DNA of 64,000 nucleotides from Mycobacterium pinniadriaticum (GCF_026242045.1 NZ_JAPJDO010000011.1:113717-177716), one strand, 5' to 3'; counted from the stretch's first letter, positions 1 through 8,704 are shown. The notes: generated by a model from the sequence alone, not told the origin. A program made the numbers and translations.

Positions 1-1181
1 AGAACGTTCGCGCCGAGGAAGTTCAGGATCATCTCCTGACTGACGGGCGCGATCTTCATCAGGCGCGCCTCCCGGAAGAACCGGGAGATGTGGTACTCCT
101 CGGAATAGCCCATGCCGCCGTGGGTCTGCAGCGCGCGGTCGGCCGCCGCGAACCCGGCATCCGCGCACAGGTATTTGGCCATGTTGGCTTCGCGGCCGCA
201 CGACTTTCCGTTGTCGTAGAGCCAGGTCGCCTTACGCAGGATCAGCTCAGCTGCGTCCAAACGTGCCAGCGAATCCGCCAGCGGGAACTGAATGCCCTGG
301 TTCATCCCGATCGGCCGGTCGAACACCACGCGCTCGTTGGCGTACTTGACCGCGCGATCCAGCGAAACCCGCCCGATGCCCAGCGCCTCGGCGGCGATCA
401 GCATTCGCTCCGGGTTCAGCCCGTGCAGGATGTAGGAAAAGCCCTTGCCCTCGTCGCCGATGCGGTCGGAGACCGGGATCCGCAGATCGTCGATGAACAG
501 CTCGTTGGAGCTCACCGCGTTGCGTCCCATCTTCTTGATGGGACGGATATCGACGTGGTCCCGGTCGAGGTCGGTGAGGAACAGGGAGAGACCTTCTGTC
601 GGCTTGCCTCCCCGCTTTTCAACGTCCTCGCGGCTCTCGGTCCGGGTGAGCAACAGGATCTTCTCGGATTCCAGCGCCTTGGAGATCCACACCTTGCGCC
701 CGTTGACTATGTAATGTTCGCCGGAATTGTCGCGACTGCGTTTGGCGAACGTAGTGATACGCGAAGTGTCCAGTCCGGCGCCGGGTTCGGTGACACCGAA
801 ACAGACGTGCAGATCACCGTTGACGATCCGCGGCAATGTCGCCGCCTTCATCTCGTCGGAGCCGAACACCACGACCGGTTGCATGCCGAAGATCGACATG
901 TGGATCGCGCTGGCGGCGTTCATCCCGCCGCCCGACCGGGCGACCTCCTCGGCGAGCAACGTCGCCTCGGTGATACCGAGCCCGTGGCCGCCGTACTCCT
1001 CCGGGATGGTCATCCCGAGCCAGCCGCCCTTGGCAATCGCGTCGTAGAACGCTAAAGGGAACTCGTGCGCCTGGTCCTTCTCCATCCAGTACTGGTCGTC
1101 GAAGCGAGCCGACAACTCCCGCACCGACTTGCGGATGAGTTCCTGGTCTTCGGTCAGCTCGAAGCTCATGCCTGAAGACAT
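1..1181 (-). CDS. Acyl-CoA dehydrogenase (3' end cut by window)
   Basis: FAD-dependent oxidation of an acyl-CoA to the 2,3-enoyl-CoA. About 393 codons are visible and no stop is reached; the family is usually 380-400 residues, so very little is missing. Visible marks are FGVTEPGAG in the FAD/substrate loop, YIVNGRKVWIS in the beta-domain, and THGGMGYSEEYHISRFFREA in the C-terminal FAD-binding helix region. The ATG at 1181 is preceded by GGAGG at 5 nt, which fixes the start. It lies downstream of the amidohydrolase gene on the same strand but is separated from it by a strong hairpin, so it may have its own promoter. The substrate is not readable from sequence. Confidence 0.92.
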   Translation of the reverse strand, partial: MSSGMSFELTEDQELIRKSVRELSARFDDQYWMEKDQAHEFPLAFYDAIAKGGWLGMTIPEEYGGHGLGITEATLLAEEVARSGGGMNAASAIHMSIFGMQPVVVFGSDEMKAATLPRIVNGDLHVCFGVTEPGAGLDTSRITTFAKRSRDNSGEHYIVNGRKVWISKALESEKILLLTRTESREDVEKRGGKPTEGLSLFLTDLDRDHVDIRPIKKMGRNAVSSNELFIDDLRIPVSDRIGDEGKGFSYILHGLNPERMLIAAEALGIGRVSLDRAVKYANERVVFDRPIGMNQGIQFPLADSLARLDAAELILRKATWLYDNGKSCGREANMAKYLCADAGFAAADRALQTHGGMGYSEEYHISRFFREARLMKIAPVSQEMILNFLGANV

Positions 1182-1226
1182 GTTGTCCTCCAGTTCCTTT
1201 CAGTGGTCGCCGAGACCACACCCGCC

Positions 1227-1259
1227 ATCGTCGGTGCGAGGCGCACTCGCACCGACGAT
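1227..1259. terminator. Perfect 14-bp inverted repeat, likely terminator
   Basis: ATCGTCGGTGCGAG (1227-1240) and its exact reverse complement (1246-1259) flank a 5-nt loop. It sits between the minus-strand amidohydrolase stop (1279) and the acyl-CoA dehydrogenase start (1181). No U-tract follows, as is common for mycobacterial terminators, so function is inferred from structure and position only. Confidence 0.6.
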
Positions 1260-1278
1260 CAACGATTACACCGCGGGA

Positions 1279-2568
1279 CTAGCTACCGCTGTTCGCCTTC
1301 GCGGCGTCCATCAAGGCACTGCCGCCCCGCTCGCCCTTCTTGTGGTGGCTCAGCGCCTGAATCGACACGTCGTGGCCCTCGGCCGCCTTGCGCAGTGCAC
1401 CAATGGTGGCTTGTTCCTTCGCGATATGAGCGAACGGATCCCAGTGATACCAGCGCATCGCGTTCTGGTAGGTCATCTTGTTGATCTCGTCATCGGGCAC
1501 GTCGTGCTTCTTCAAGACCTCATCGAGCTGTTCAGGCGCGCCGGGCCACATCGAGTCGCTGTGTGGGTAGTCGGCTTCCCAGCAGATGTTGTCGATGCCG
1601 ATGTCGTTACGCAACTGCACACCAACGTGATCGGAGATGAAGCAGGTCAGGAAATGATCCCGGAAGATCTCCGACGGCTTCTTCTTGCCGAAGTCCTGAC
1701 CGGTCCACGTCGAGTGCATCTCGTAGGTGCGGTCGGCGCGCTCCAGGAAATACGGGATCCACCCGGTCCCGCCCTCACTCAAGGCGATCTTGAGGTCGGG
1801 GTACTCCTTGATCGGCCGGGACCACAAGAGATCCGCCGCGGCCTGCACGATGTTCATCGGCTGCAGGGTGATCATCACGTCCATCGGCGCATCGGGCGCC
1901 GTGATCGCCAGCTTGCCCGACGATCCGATGTGCACGTTGAGCACGGTGTCGGTGTCGACGAGCGCATCCCACATCGGCTTCCAGTGCTCGAAATCGTGGA
2001 AGCTCGGGTAGCCCATCGCCGCCGGGTTCTCGCTGAACGTCAGCGAATGCACACCTCGGGCGGCATTGCGTCGGATCTCGGCGGCACATGCCACCGGATC
2101 CCAGATCACGGGCAGTGTCATCGGAATGAAGCGCGCCGGATAGGCCCCGCACCACTCCTCGACGTGCCAGTCGTTATAGGCCTGCACCAGTGCCAGCGAG
2201 AATTCCGGATCCTCGGTGGCGAACAACCGGCCGGCGAAGCCCGGGAACGACGGGAAGCACATCGACCCGAGGATGCCCCCGGCGTTCATGTCCTTGACCC
2301 GCTCGTCGACGTTGTAGCAGCCGGGCCGGATCTCGTCGAGGCCCTGCGGTTCCAGGCCGTACTCCTCCTTGGGTCGGCCGGCCACCGCGTTCAGCGCGAC
2401 ATTGGGGATGACGGTGTCGCGGAAGCGCCACGCATCCGAGCCGTCGGGATTGTGGACCAGCCGGGGCGCGTCGTCGACGTACTTCTTCGGCAGATGGTTC
2501 TTGAACATGTCGGGCGGCTCAACGATATGGTCGTCGACGCTGATCAGGATCATGTCCTCTTTGCGCAT
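1279..2568 (-). CDS. Amidohydrolase family 2 metal-dependent hydrolase
   Basis: 429-residue TIM-barrel metallo-hydrolase of the amidohydrolase_2 (PF04909) type, common in actinobacterial degradation clusters, where members act as hydrolases or decarboxylases. The N-terminal metal-binding segment reads SVDDHIVEPPDMF. A late WEADYPHSDSMWP segment supplies the conserved Asp and the following substrate-side residues. The ATG at 2568 is chosen over an upstream in-frame start because GGAAGG lies at a good distance and the protein then begins MRKEDMILISVDDH, as is typical. It is transcribed away from the Rieske operon. Two degenerate copies of the island operator lie in its upstream region. The substrate is unknown. 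Confidence 0.88.
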   Translation of the reverse strand: MRKEDMILISVDDHIVEPPDMFKNHLPKKYVDDAPRLVHNPDGSDAWRFRDTVIPNVALNAVAGRPKEEYGLEPQGLDEIRPGCYNVDERVKDMNAGGILGSMCFPSFPGFAGRLFATEDPEFSLALVQAYNDWHVEEWCGAYPARFIPMTLPVIWDPVACAAEIRRNAARGVHSLTFSENPAAMGYPSFHDFEHWKPMWDALVDTDTVLNVHIGSSGKLAITAPDAPMDVMITLQPMNIVQAAADLLWSRPIKEYPDLKIALSEGGTGWIPYFLERADRTYEMHSTWTGQDFGKKKPSEIFRDHFLTCFISDHVGVQLRNDIGIDNICWEADYPHSDSMWPGAPEQLDEVLKKHDVPDDEINKMTYQNAMRWYHWDPFAHIAKEQATIGALRKAAEGHDVSIQALSHHKKGERGGSALMDAAKANSGS

Positions 2569-2598
2569 TGCGGTTCCTTCCGTGGCTGCCCTCAATAT

Positions 2599-2635
2599 GG
2601 AAACTAGCTTCTCATTCCGCGAGAATCAACATCTG
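2599..2635 (-). promoter_or_regulatory. Degenerate paired GAGAA-N5-TTCTC sites
   Basis: GGAAACTAGCTTCTC (2599-2613) keeps the right half of the island operator and GAGAATCAACATCTG (2621-2635) keeps the left half. Their centres are 22 bp apart, matching the spacing at other island promoters. They lie upstream of the minus-strand amidohydrolase start at 2568. The match is partial and could be chance. Confidence 0.35.
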
Positions 2636-2768
2636 GTAATCGCCTTACCGGGAGGTCGCGACCGTAGGCTGACACCCCGACACACCCTCCCGACCTCGAA
2701 TTTTCCGCCCTGCTCAGGTGCGGGGATTGACCTTCCGGCAAGATCGTGGAAACCTGTTATCCGGATAT

Positions 2769-2794
2769 GAGAATGAGATTCTCCACCTTGAGAG
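2769..2794 (+). promoter_or_regulatory. Operator GAGAATGAGATTCTC plus GAGAG half-site
   Basis: A 15-bp palindrome GAGAAT-GAG-ATTCTC (2769-2783) with a further left half GAGAG at 2790, exactly 21 bp on. It lies just upstream of the start of the 7-gene operon (GTG at 2805), and the half-site overlaps the ribosome binding region. Related palindromes occur at four other island promoters. Confidence 0.7.
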
Positions 2795-2804
2795 GGGGTT
2801 ACCG

Positions 2805-3335
2805 GTGCGCCTGACGCCGCTACCAGCCGAACAATGGGACGACGAGGTGCAGCTCGCACTGAAGGGCATGCTGCCCCGCGACCGGCAGAACCCCGAGGGC
2901 GCCGGAACGGCGCTGTCCACCCTGGTGCGCCATCCCGATCTGACCAAGGCGTACCTGGGATTCAACGTCTACCTTCTCTTCCGCTCGACGCTGCCGGCTC
3001 GGCTGCGGGAGGTGGCGGTGCTGCGGGTGGCCCATCGACGGGACTGCACCTACGAGTGGGAACACCACGTCGACATGGCCAAGGCGGAGGGACTGACCGA
3101 CGCCGACGTCGAGGCCGTCCGGCGCGGCGAGGCCGACGACGAGGTCGACCGGCTGGTTCTCCAGGCCACCGACGAACTCGAGGACAAATCCAATCTCACC
3201 GACGAAACCTGGGCCGCACTCGGCGAGCACCTCACCGAGCGTCAGCGCATGGACTTCGTCTTCACCGTCGGCGCCTACGGCATGTTGGCCATGGCGTTCA
3301 ACACTTTCGGCGTACAACTCGAGAACGAAAGGTAA
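2805..3335 (+). CDS. Carboxymuconolactone decarboxylase (AhpD-like) family protein
   Basis: 176-residue all-helical protein of the CMD/AhpD family. RLREVAVLRVAHRRDCTYEWEHH resembles the family core, which in peroxidase-type members carries a CxxC; here only one Cys is present (DCTYEWEHH), so an AhpD-type disulfide peroxidase is unlikely and a decarboxylase or unknown role is more likely. The GTG at 2805 is preceded by AGAGGGGG and gives the N-terminus VRLTPLPAEQWDD. A longer upstream reading is open but would run through the operator. First gene of a tightly packed operon; the Rieske gene starts 5 bp after its stop. Confidence 0.85.
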   Translation: MRLTPLPAEQWDDEVQLALKGMLPRDRQNPEGAGTALSTLVRHPDLTKAYLGFNVYLLFRSTLPARLREVAVLRVAHRRDCTYEWEHHVDMAKAEGLTDADVEAVRRGEADDEVDRLVLQATDELEDKSNLTDETWAALGEHLTERQRMDFVFTVGAYGMLAMAFNTFGVQLENER

Positions 3336-3340
3336 GTACG

Positions 3341-4678
3341 TTGGCATTTTTCCCGAAACCGGCTGCTGGCAGCTGGACAGAGAACTGGCCCGAACTGGGC
3401 ACCGCGCCCGTCGATTACACCGACTCGATCGACCCCGAGCAGTGGAAGCTGGAGCAGCAGGCCATCTTCCGCAAGTGCTGGCTCAACCTCGGGCGTGTGG
3501 AGCGACTGCCCAAGAAGGGCAGCTACTTCACCCGCGAGATGCCCTCGGCGGGCCCCGGCACGTCGGTGATCATCGTCAAGGACAACGACGGCGAGGTCCG
3601 TGCCTTCTACAACCTGTGCCGGCACCGGGGAAACAAGCTGGTGTGGAACGACTATCCCGGCGAGGAGGTGTCGGGCAGCTGCCGTCAGTTCACCTGCAAG
3701 TACCACGCCTGGCGGTACTCGCTCAAGGGTGACCTCACCTTCGTGCAGCAGGAAGGCGAATTCTTCGACCTCGACAAGGCGGACTACGGGCTGGTCCCGG
3801 TGCGCTGCGAGGTGTGGGAGGGCTTCATCTTCGTCAACTTCGACGACAACGCCGAACCGCTGACCGACTACCTCGGCGACTTCGCGAAGGGCCTCGAGGG
3901 CTACCCGTTCCACGAGATGACGGAGACCTACACCTATCGGGCGGAGGTCGGCTCGAACTGGAAGCTGTTCATCGACGCGTTCGTCGAGTTCTACCACGCA
4001 CCGATCCTGCACATGAAGCAGGCGGTCAAGGAGGAGGCCGACAAGCTCGCCGGCTACGGCTTCGAGGCGCTGCACTACGACATCAAGGGTCAGCATTCGA
4101 TGATCTCGTCTTGGGGCGGCATGAGCCCGCCGAAGGACGAGAGCATGGTCAAGCCCATCGAACGGGTGCTGCACAGCGGACTCTTCGGACCGTGGGACCG
4201 GCCCAAGATCAAGGGCATCCTGCCCGATGAGCTGCCGCCCGCGGTCAACCCGTCGCGCCATCACGCCTGGGGCCAGGACTCGTTCGAGTTCTTCCCCAAC
4301 TTCACCCTGCTGCTCTGGGCTCCGGGCTGGTACCTGACCTACCACTACTGGCCGACCGACGTGGACAAGCACATCTTCGAATGCACGCTCTACTTCGTCC
4401 CGGCGACCAATACCCGGGAGCGGCTCGCCCACGAGCTGGCGGCGGTCACGTTCAAGGAGTACGCATTCCAGGACGCCAATACCCTGGAAGCCACCCAGAC
4501 TCAGATCGGCACCCGGGTGGTCACCGACTTCCCGCTGTGCGATCAGGAGATCCTGCTTCGTCATCTGCACAAGACGGCGCACGACTACGTGGACGCGTAT
4601 AAGAAGGAAAAGGGTCTAACGAACGGCCACGCCACCAAGACCGAGAAGGATTCGATCAATGCCACTGAACTCGTCTGA
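3341..4678 (+). CDS. Rieske non-heme iron oxygenase, alpha-subunit type
   Basis: 445-residue ring-hydroxylating-oxygenase-type protein. The Rieske [2Fe-2S] ligands are clear: C93-x-H95 and C119-x2-H122. The C-terminal catalytic domain has NWKLFIDAFVEFYHAPILH, with the Asp and two His expected around the mononuclear iron. The start is TTG at 3341 with GAAAGG 8 nt upstream; no closer ATG or GTG is in frame. No beta subunit is adjacent, so it is probably a homomultimer. Electrons may come from the [2Fe-2S] ferredoxin at 15502, which carries the same operator. It overlaps the next gene by 20 bp. The substrate is unknown. Confidence 0.9.
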   Translation: MAFFPKPAAGSWTENWPELGTAPVDYTDSIDPEQWKLEQQAIFRKCWLNLGRVERLPKKGSYFTREMPSAGPGTSVIIVKDNDGEVRAFYNLCRHRGNKLVWNDYPGEEVSGSCRQFTCKYHAWRYSLKGDLTFVQQEGEFFDLDKADYGLVPVRCEVWEGFIFVNFDDNAEPLTDYLGDFAKGLEGYPFHEMTETYTYRAEVGSNWKLFIDAFVEFYHAPILHMKQAVKEEADKLAGYGFEALHYDIKGQHSMISSWGGMSPPKDESMVKPIERVLHSGLFGPWDRPKIKGILPDELPPAVNPSRHHAWGQDSFEFFPNFTLLLWAPGWYLTYHYWPTDVDKHIFECTLYFVPATNTRERLAHELAAVTFKEYAFQDANTLEATQTQIGTRVVTDFPLCDQEILLRHLHKTAHDYVDAYKKEKGLTNGHATKTEKDSINATELV

Positions 4679-5015
4679 TTCGGCTTCGCCGAAGTTGCCG
4701 GAGGAATTCGCTGACCTCGAGCGGTTCACCGACTGGTGCCTGCCCCACGAGCCCGACCGTTATCAGAAGCGCCTGTCCTCGACGATGGCCGAGATGCAGG
4801 ACTTCTACGACACGGCGATGCCCCGCCTCGACGATGTCATGGCCTACTGCGACTCCCGGTTCCCGTTGGACGGAATGCCCGAGGACGCAAAGGCACTCAT
4901 CCACATGATGCAGTCGCTGGTGACGGTGTCCTTCCCGATCGAGGTGTGGAAGCAGCCGCGCGTGCTCGACAGCGGCGCGGCGTATATCGAATGCACGAAG
5001 GAGCCGGTGGTCTGA
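4659..5015 (+). CDS. Small conserved-looking protein coupled to Rieske gene
   Basis: 118 residues, no family recognised. It is acidic, apparently soluble and helical, with no signal peptide or membrane segment; Trp/Tyr/Met-rich stretches such as FTDWCLPHEPDRYQKR and AEMQDFYDTAMPRLDDVMAYCDSRFP stand out. The ATG at 4659 lies inside the end of the oxygenase gene (20-bp overlap), which implies translational coupling. The downstream amidohydrolase starts one base after its stop. Position suggests an auxiliary protein for the oxygenase or its product; that is inference only. Confidence 0.75.
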   Translation: MPLNSSDSASPKLPEEFADLERFTDWCLPHEPDRYQKRLSSTMAEMQDFYDTAMPRLDDVMAYCDSRFPLDGMPEDAKALIHMMQSLVTVSFPIEVWKQPRVLDSGAAYIECTKEPVV

Positions 5016-5016
5016 C

Positions 5017-6249
5017 TTGTCCGTGACGACCCTCAAAGCGGCGGGTCTGGTCGACGTCGACTCCGGCGAACTCGTCCGACCCGGAATTGTCAAAGTCGAC
5101 GGCGACCGGATCGTCGGCGTCGGCGGCGAAGTCGACGCGGAGTCATCGACTGTGCTCGATTTAGGTGACAACATCTTGCTGCCCGGTCTGATGGACATGG
5201 AGGTCAACCTCCTGATGGGTGGCCGGGGTGAAAACCCCGGCCTTTCCCAGGTTCAGGACGATCCACCGATCCGGGTGCTGCGCGCGGTCGGCAATGCCCG
5301 TCGCACGCTGCATGCCGGCTTCACGACGGTTCGCAATCTCGGATTGTTCGTCAAGACCGGGGGTTACCTGCTCGACGTGGCGCTGGGCAAGGCCATCGAC
5401 GCCGGCTTGATCGAAGGTCCGCGCATCGTTCCGGCCGGCCACGCCATCACCCCGACCGGCGGACATCTGGACCCGACGATGTTCGCGGCCTTCATGCCCG
5501 GCGTGCTCGAGTTGACCGTCGAGGAGGGCATCGCCAACGGCGTCGACGAGATCCGCAAGGCGGTGCGCTACCAGATCAAGTACGGCGCCCAGCTGATCAA
5601 GGTGTGCTGTTCCGGCGGTGTCATGTCGCTGACCGGCGAAGCCGGCGCGCAACACTATTCGGACGAAGAGCTGCGCGTCATCGTTGACGAGGCGCACCGC
5701 CGCGGGCTGCGGGTGGCCGCACACACCCACGGGGCCGAGGCGGTCAAGCATGCGGTGGCATGCGGGATCGACTGCATCGAGCACGGGTTCCTGATGGACG
5801 ACGAGGCGATCCAGATGCTCGTCGACAACGACCGGTTCCTGGTGACCACCCGCAGGCTGGCCCAGGCGATGGATGTCTCGCACGCACCGAAGGTGTTGCA
5901 GGACAAGGCCGCCGAGATGTTCCCCAAGGCGGAAACGTCCATCAAGGCCGCGTACGAGGCCGGGGTGAAGATCGCCGTCGGCACCGACGCACCGGCCATC
6001 CCGCACGGCAAGAACGCCGACGAGCTGGTCACCCTGGTGGAATGGGGCATGCCCCCGGCCGCGGTGTTGCGGGCGGCCACCGTGGTCGGAGCCGACCTGA
6101 TCAACGCCACCGACCGGGGGCGGATCGCCGAGGGCCTGCTCGCCGATATCATCGCCGTGCCCGGTGATCCGTTGACCGACATCACCGTGACCAAGGACGT
6201 TCGATTCGTCATGAAAGGCGGAAGGGTCTATGTCCACAAAGCGGACTGA
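5017..6249 (+). CDS. Amidohydrolase, imidazolonepropionase-like
   Basis: 410-residue metal-dependent hydrolase of the amidohydrolase_1 superfamily (imidazolonepropionase/prolidase-like branch). Visible marks: an N-terminal beta-sandwich, KVCCSGGVMS around the usual Lys metal bridge, AAHTHG, CIEHG, and GTDAPAIPHG with the catalytic Asp. The usual first HxH strand reads LPGLMDMEVNL here, lacking both His, so metal binding may differ from standard members. The start is TTG 5017 or GTG 5023; the first follows the upstream stop by one base. It overlaps the SnoaL-like gene by 20 bp. Likely hydrolyses a ring-opened or amide/lactone intermediate (inference). Confidence 0.85.
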   Translation: MSVTTLKAAGLVDVDSGELVRPGIVKVDGDRIVGVGGEVDAESSTVLDLGDNILLPGLMDMEVNLLMGGRGENPGLSQVQDDPPIRVLRAVGNARRTLHAGFTTVRNLGLFVKTGGYLLDVALGKAIDAGLIEGPRIVPAGHAITPTGGHLDPTMFAAFMPGVLELTVEEGIANGVDEIRKAVRYQIKYGAQLIKVCCSGGVMSLTGEAGAQHYSDEELRVIVDEAHRRGLRVAAHTHGAEAVKHAVACGIDCIEHGFLMDDEAIQMLVDNDRFLVTTRRLAQAMDVSHAPKVLQDKAAEMFPKAETSIKAAYEAGVKIAVGTDAPAIPHGKNADELVTLVEWGMPPAAVLRAATVVGADLINATDRGRIAEGLLADIIAVPGDPLTDITVTKDVRFVMKGGRVYVHKAD

Positions 6250-6664
6250 CGACATCGTCGAGATCCAGCAGCTACTGGCCCGCTACGCGGTGACCATCAC
6301 CCAGCTGGACATCGAGGGCCTGGTCAAGGTCTTCACCGAGGACGGTACGTACAGCGCTTTCGGTGAAACCTATTCGCTGGCTCGGTTTCCCGAGCTGGTC
6401 GACGCCGCCCCGAAGGGGTTGTTCATGACCGGTGAGTCGCTGGTCGAGTTCGACCAGAGCGACCCCGACTCGGCCACCGGCACCCAGCCGTTGTGCTTCA
6501 TCGAGCACTCCGCACACGACATGCGCATCGGCTACTACCGCGATACCTACCTGCGAACCGAGCAGGGCTGGCGGCTGCGGACCCGCGCGATGACGTTCAT
6601 CCGGCGGACCGGCGTTCACGATTCGGGCCGTCCGCACGCGATCGGCCGGCCGGCGGGCGGATGA
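6230..6664 (+). CDS. SnoaL-like / NTF2-fold protein
   Basis: 144-residue small alpha+beta protein of the SnoaL-like type: it opens EIQQLLARYAVTITQLDIEGLVKVFTEDGTY and ends DTYLRTEQGWRLRTRAMTFIRR, the usual frame of NTF2-fold isomerases, dehydratases and oxygenase partners. It overlaps the upstream amidohydrolase by 20 bp and the downstream acyl-CoA dehydrogenase by 4 bp (ATGA), so it is translationally coupled on both sides. The C-terminal tail is Gly/Arg-rich. Reaction unknown. Confidence 0.8.
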   Translation: MSTKRTDDIVEIQQLLARYAVTITQLDIEGLVKVFTEDGTYSAFGETYSLARFPELVDAAPKGLFMTGESLVEFDQSDPDSATGTQPLCFIEHSAHDMRIGYYRDTYLRTEQGWRLRTRAMTFIRRTGVHDSGRPHAIGRPAGG

Positions 6665-7785
6665 CCACGGTGGCCGAATCCGGGATGACGGTCGAAGAGT
6701 TCCGCAGCGGCCTGATTGCCTGGCTCGAAGACAACGATCTGACTCCGGGCGATGATCATTCGCTGCCGGGCCATATTGCGCAGATGAGCCGGGTGCGCAA
6801 AGCGCTGTACGACGCGGGGTGGATGCGTTACGGCTGGCCCGAAGAAGTGGGCGGCCTAGGCGGTTCGGTGATCACGCGGATGGTGGTCGCCGAGGAGGTG
6901 CTCGGCCGCAACATCGCCGAGCCGGGACCGTACTCGATGATGGAAGTCCTTGTGCCGACCATGATCTCGTATGCGCGGCCCGAACTGGCAGCCGAGATGG
7001 TGCCGCGTTACCTGCGCGGCGAGGAACACTGGTGCCAGGGGTTCTCCGAGCCGGGCTCGGGCAGCGACCTGGCATCGCTGTCCACCAGGGCGACCCAGCG
7101 CGGCGACGAATGGGTCATCAACGGCCAGAAAGTGTGGACCAGCTTCGCCCAGTTCTCGAAGCGCTGCGTTCTGCTGACCCGTACCGGGACGCCGGAAACA
7201 CCCAAGCATGAAGGCATTACCGCATTCTTCATCGACATGGATTCGCCGGGCATCACCGTGCGGCCGCTGCACACCATGCACGGGGTCGACGAGTTCTGCG
7301 AGGTCTACTTCGACGACGTGGTCGTCCCGGCCGACCGCATGCTCGGCAACCCCGGAGACGGCTGGCGACTGGCCAACGACCTGTTGCCGTTCGAGCGGTC
7401 GACCTGTTTCTGGCAGCGCATCTCCTATCTGTTCACCCGGCTGGACCGGCTGATCGGCGACGGCACCGACGTCGGCGACGCTGAACTCGGCGCCGCCTAC
7501 CTCGCCCTGCACACCGTCCGCTCCCGCTCGGCGGGCACCCAGCGGCGATTCGCCGGTGGGGCGAAGCTGGGACCGGAGACCTCCATCGACAAGGTGTTGC
7601 TGGCCGGCGCCGAACAGCGCCTCTACGAGACCGCGCGCGATGCGCTGCCGGGCGTCCTCGAACTCGACGAGACGCCATGGCGTTCGGAGTTCCTCTATTC
7701 CCGCTCGGCCACCATCTACGGCGGCACCGCGGAGATCCAGCGCAACATCATCGCCCGCCGGCTCCTCGACCTCGGGAAGGAGTGA
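6661..7785 (+). CDS. Acyl-CoA dehydrogenase, large subunit of a probable pair
   Basis: 374 residues. GFSEPGSGSDLASL and WVINGQKVWTSFAQFSKRC mark the FAD/acyl binding loop, and SATIYGGTAEIQRNIIARRLLDLGKE is the standard C-terminal FAD-contact helix. The ATG at 6661 overlaps the preceding stop (ATGA). The immediately following 266-residue gene is a shortened family member; such adjacent unequal pairs form heteromeric alpha2beta2 dehydrogenases in mycobacterial steroid side-chain degradation (ChsE-type), which often take bulky acyl-CoAs. I infer the same here. Confidence 0.9.
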   Translation: MTTVAESGMTVEEFRSGLIAWLEDNDLTPGDDHSLPGHIAQMSRVRKALYDAGWMRYGWPEEVGGLGGSVITRMVVAEEVLGRNIAEPGPYSMMEVLVPTMISYARPELAAEMVPRYLRGEEHWCQGFSEPGSGSDLASLSTRATQRGDEWVINGQKVWTSFAQFSKRCVLLTRTGTPETPKHEGITAFFIDMDSPGITVRPLHTMHGVDEFCEVYFDDVVVPADRMLGNPGDGWRLANDLLPFERSTCFWQRISYLFTRLDRLIGDGTDVGDAELGAAYLALHTVRSRSAGTQRRFAGGAKLGPETSIDKVLLAGAEQRLYETARDALPGVLELDETPWRSEFLYSRSATIYGGTAEIQRNIIARRLLDLGKE

Positions 7786-7788
7786 GAC

Positions 7789-8589
7789 GTGGACGACGGC
7801 GAACTCGGGATGCTGGCCGACACGCTGGAGAAGTCGATGACCTCGGCCGCGGCGGCCGGAACACCTAACGTCGAGGACGTGCTGGCCGACCTCGGCTGGC
7901 TCGAGATGCTCGACGAAATCCCGGACGAGGCAACACCTCTGGTGTTCGGCCTGCTGGGTACGACCGGTACTCATGCCGGTGTGATCAATGACGTCGTGCT
8001 CACGGCGGCCGGACGTCCGCCCGGTGGCACCGTCGCACTTCCATACACCGGCGGACGTTGGGTGATGTGGGAACGCACCGACGGTGTGGCTTCGGCGATG
8101 GATCCCGAACTGCCCGTCCGTGTCACCGACGCCGGCGACGACGTCCCGCTCGCACGGGGGCGTCTGGCACTGGGCTGGTGGCTGGTGGGGTCGGCTCGCA
8201 CGATGCTGATGCTGGCCCGCCAACACGCCGTCGATCGGGTGCAGTTCGGCCGCCCGATCGCATCGTTCCAGGCGGTGCGCCATCGGCTCGCCGAGACCCT
8301 GGTGGCCATCGAAGGCGCGGAGGCGACCCTGCTGGCGGCCCGGGAGAACCCCGACGAACTGGGTTGTCTACTGGGCAAGGCTGCGGCCGGTCAGGCCGCG
8401 CTGACCGCGGCCAAGCACTGTCAGCAGGTGCTGGGCGGCATCGGCTTCACCGCGGAGCATGACCTGCACCGGCACGTCAAGCGGGTCTTCGTGCTCGACG
8501 GGCTGCTCGGTTCGGCGCGTGACCTGACCCGGGAGGCGGGCGCGATCGTCCGCTCGCTCGGGCACGCGCCCCGGCTGGGAAATCTGTGA
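7789..8589 (+). CDS. Acyl-CoA dehydrogenase, short partner subunit
   Basis: 266 residues, about two thirds of usual length; the N-terminal helical domain is reduced. GWWLVGSARTMLMLARQHAVDRVQFGRPIASFQAVRHRLAE and CQQVLGGIGFTAEHDLHRHVKRVF match the C-terminal domain helices. The GTG at 7789 follows GGAAGGAG. Last gene of the operon; 3 bp separate it from its partner. Probably catalytic only together with the upstream subunit. The following segment (8590-8751) holds the strongest operator pair of the window. Confidence 0.85.
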   Translation: MDDGELGMLADTLEKSMTSAAAAGTPNVEDVLADLGWLEMLDEIPDEATPLVFGLLGTTGTHAGVINDVVLTAAGRPPGGTVALPYTGGRWVMWERTDGVASAMDPELPVRVTDAGDDVPLARGRLALGWWLVGSARTMLMLARQHAVDRVQFGRPIASFQAVRHRLAETLVAIEGAEATLLAARENPDELGCLLGKAAAGQAALTAAKHCQQVLGGIGFTAEHDLHRHVKRVFVLDGLLGSARDLTREAGAIVRSLGHAPRLGNL

Positions 8590-8663
8590 GATACACCATC
8601 GCGGCGAATGCACTGGTCACCGTTTAGACTGTTGTCGGCGAAAAATTTCGTTCGTATTGGATT

Positions 8664-8699
8664 GAGAACGTAATTCTCTTCGCTGAGAGTAGTACTCTC
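8664..8699. promoter_or_regulatory. Tandem palindromic operators upstream of tetR
   Basis: GAGAACGTAATTCTC (8664-8678) and GAGAGTAGTACTCTC (8685-8699). The second is a perfect palindrome apart from the central base. Centres are 21 bp apart, two helical turns, so two dimers would sit on the same face. They lie 53 bp before the tetR start and downstream of the 7-gene operon, consistent with autoregulation. Confidence 0.75.
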
Positions 8700-8704
8700 T
8701 TACC

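Noticed and set aside
90..2607. Long plus-strand open frames opposite the acyl-CoA dehydrogenase and amidohydrolase genes
   Set aside because: They are antisense to genes with clear family motifs; such frames are expected in high-GC DNA and their products have no recognisable domains.
2609..2625. TTCTC-N7-GAGAA as an everted operator
   Set aside because: Orientation is opposite to all strong sites; the halves are better explained as parts of two degenerate normal sites 22 bp apart.
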